Shown piece after piece: positions 63,876 through 64,000 of a stretch of DNA of 64,000 bases. The notes under the pieces were generated by a model. That model saw only the letters and a program-made list of their open reading frames with translations. It was not told the origin of the DNA and did not search any database. Numbering within the stretch: the stretch's first letter is position 1; every line of letters starts with the position of its first letter. The translations under genes and the position numbers were made by a program. The stretch is taken from the NCBI RefSeq assembly GCF_009696265.1, contig NZ_VUMH01000003.1:208112-272111 (forward strand), read 5' to 3'. The DNA comes from Desulfovibrio porci (GTDB taxonomy: Bacteria > Desulfobacterota > Desulfovibrionia > Desulfovibrionales > Desulfovibrionaceae).

Positions 63876-64000
63876 AGGCTCAGGACTCATTAATTGAGAT
63901 AAAAAATAACGGAGGCAGCGAGGCATATGGCCGAGAAGAACGTGTGAGCGCATCGGTCATAGCGCATGGCAATTCTGCGCCAGTCCTTGAGCCGACCAAA
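63876..64000 (-). mobile_element. Partial IS5-family element, cut by window edge
   Basis: Contains the 3' end of a transposase and, after its TAA, GAGTCCTGAGCCTA, a likely terminal inverted repeat, adjacent to CTAG, a typical target of IS5/IS427-group elements. The left boundary is approximate. Confidence 0.6.
63890..64000 (-). CDS. IS5-type transposase, C-terminal 36 residues
   Basis: Reads FGRLKDWRRIAMRYDRCAHT followed by FFSAICLAASVIFYLN and TAA. The motif with R-x-K-D-W-R-R-I-A-x-R-Y-D is the conserved C-terminus of IS5-family DDE transposases; the remainder is outside the window. Whether the element is intact cannot be judged. Confidence 0.85.
   Translation of the reverse strand, partial: FGRLKDWRRIAMRYDRCAHTFFSAICLAASVIFYLN

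Larger units (their letters stand above)
63257..63889. other. Intergenic region upstream of the adhesin, with stem-loop repeats
   Basis: No gene was found. 63480-63600 is strongly AT-rich and likely holds the adhesin promoter. Two related stem-loop repeats lie at 63413-63471 and 63811-63874. The end abuts the transposase fragment. Confidence 0.55.

Noticed and set aside
63573..63953. 126-codon minus-strand frame
   Set aside because: It lies out of frame across the end of the transposase and the repeat region, has no RBS and is rich in Arg/Ser.
1..64000. CRISPR array
   Set aside because: No regularly spaced identical short repeats were seen; the tandem repeats at 56-63 kb are coding.

Overview
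The window looks like a piece of chromosome from a sulfate-reducing member of the Desulfovibrionaceae (Desulfovibrio and relatives). The case rests on high GC, an anaerobic cobalamin branch (cbiD, cbiET, cbiF), NfnAB transhydrogenase, a RACo-like corrinoid-activation protein, a giant acyl-CoA-dehydratase-type activase, and TrmFO instead of TrmA. This is an inference from gene content and codon style; no 16S rRNA gene is present.

Layout: 1-13 kb carries an accessory mix: the 5' part of a RACo-like gene, a chemoreceptor with zinc-site, PAS and PilZ modules, fliM with a likely sigma-54 promoter, a two-domain glycosyltransferase, the activase and a methyltransferase. From 13 to 14.4 kb there is a zinc alcohol dehydrogenase and a small basic protein. 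From 14.5 to 26.7 kb, all on the minus strand, lies a long translation and sugar-phosphate cluster read as thrS-infC-rpmI-rplT-pheS-(exported protein)-pheT-merR-rpe-tkt-pgk, preceded by a tRNA-Val gene. From 27 to 31 kb are trmFO, a membrane protein, dut, argD and a DksA/TraR zinc finger. From 31 to 41.2 kb, again minus, are a phosphate transporter pair and the run rpmH-rnpA-yidD-yidC-khpB-mnmE-exonuclease-CofD-like-RluA-like. From 41.7 to 45 kb are envelope proteins and a shikimate kinase. From 45.4 to 49.8 kb a CntK-like racemase precedes cbiD, cbiET and cbiF. NfnAB, a PHP phosphatase and a duplicated ABC ATPase follow. A 2273-residue VCBS-repeat surface protein fills 56.4-63.3 kb, and a truncated IS5-type transposase closes the window.

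Besides the genes, the window has families of short palindromic intergenic elements. One begins with TTAGAGCA and ends with its inverse (14388, 43431, 54563, 56263). Two more long palindromes bracket the PHP gene, and a stem-loop repeat pair lies upstream of the surface-protein gene. In three genes (pgk, a lipoprotein, the PHP phosphatase) the TAG stop codon lies inside such an element. No CRISPR array, prophage or obvious defence island is visible. The most unusual items are these repeats, the racemase next to cobalamin genes, the glycosyltransferase fusion behind fliM, and a candidate DnaA-box cluster upstream of rpmH.
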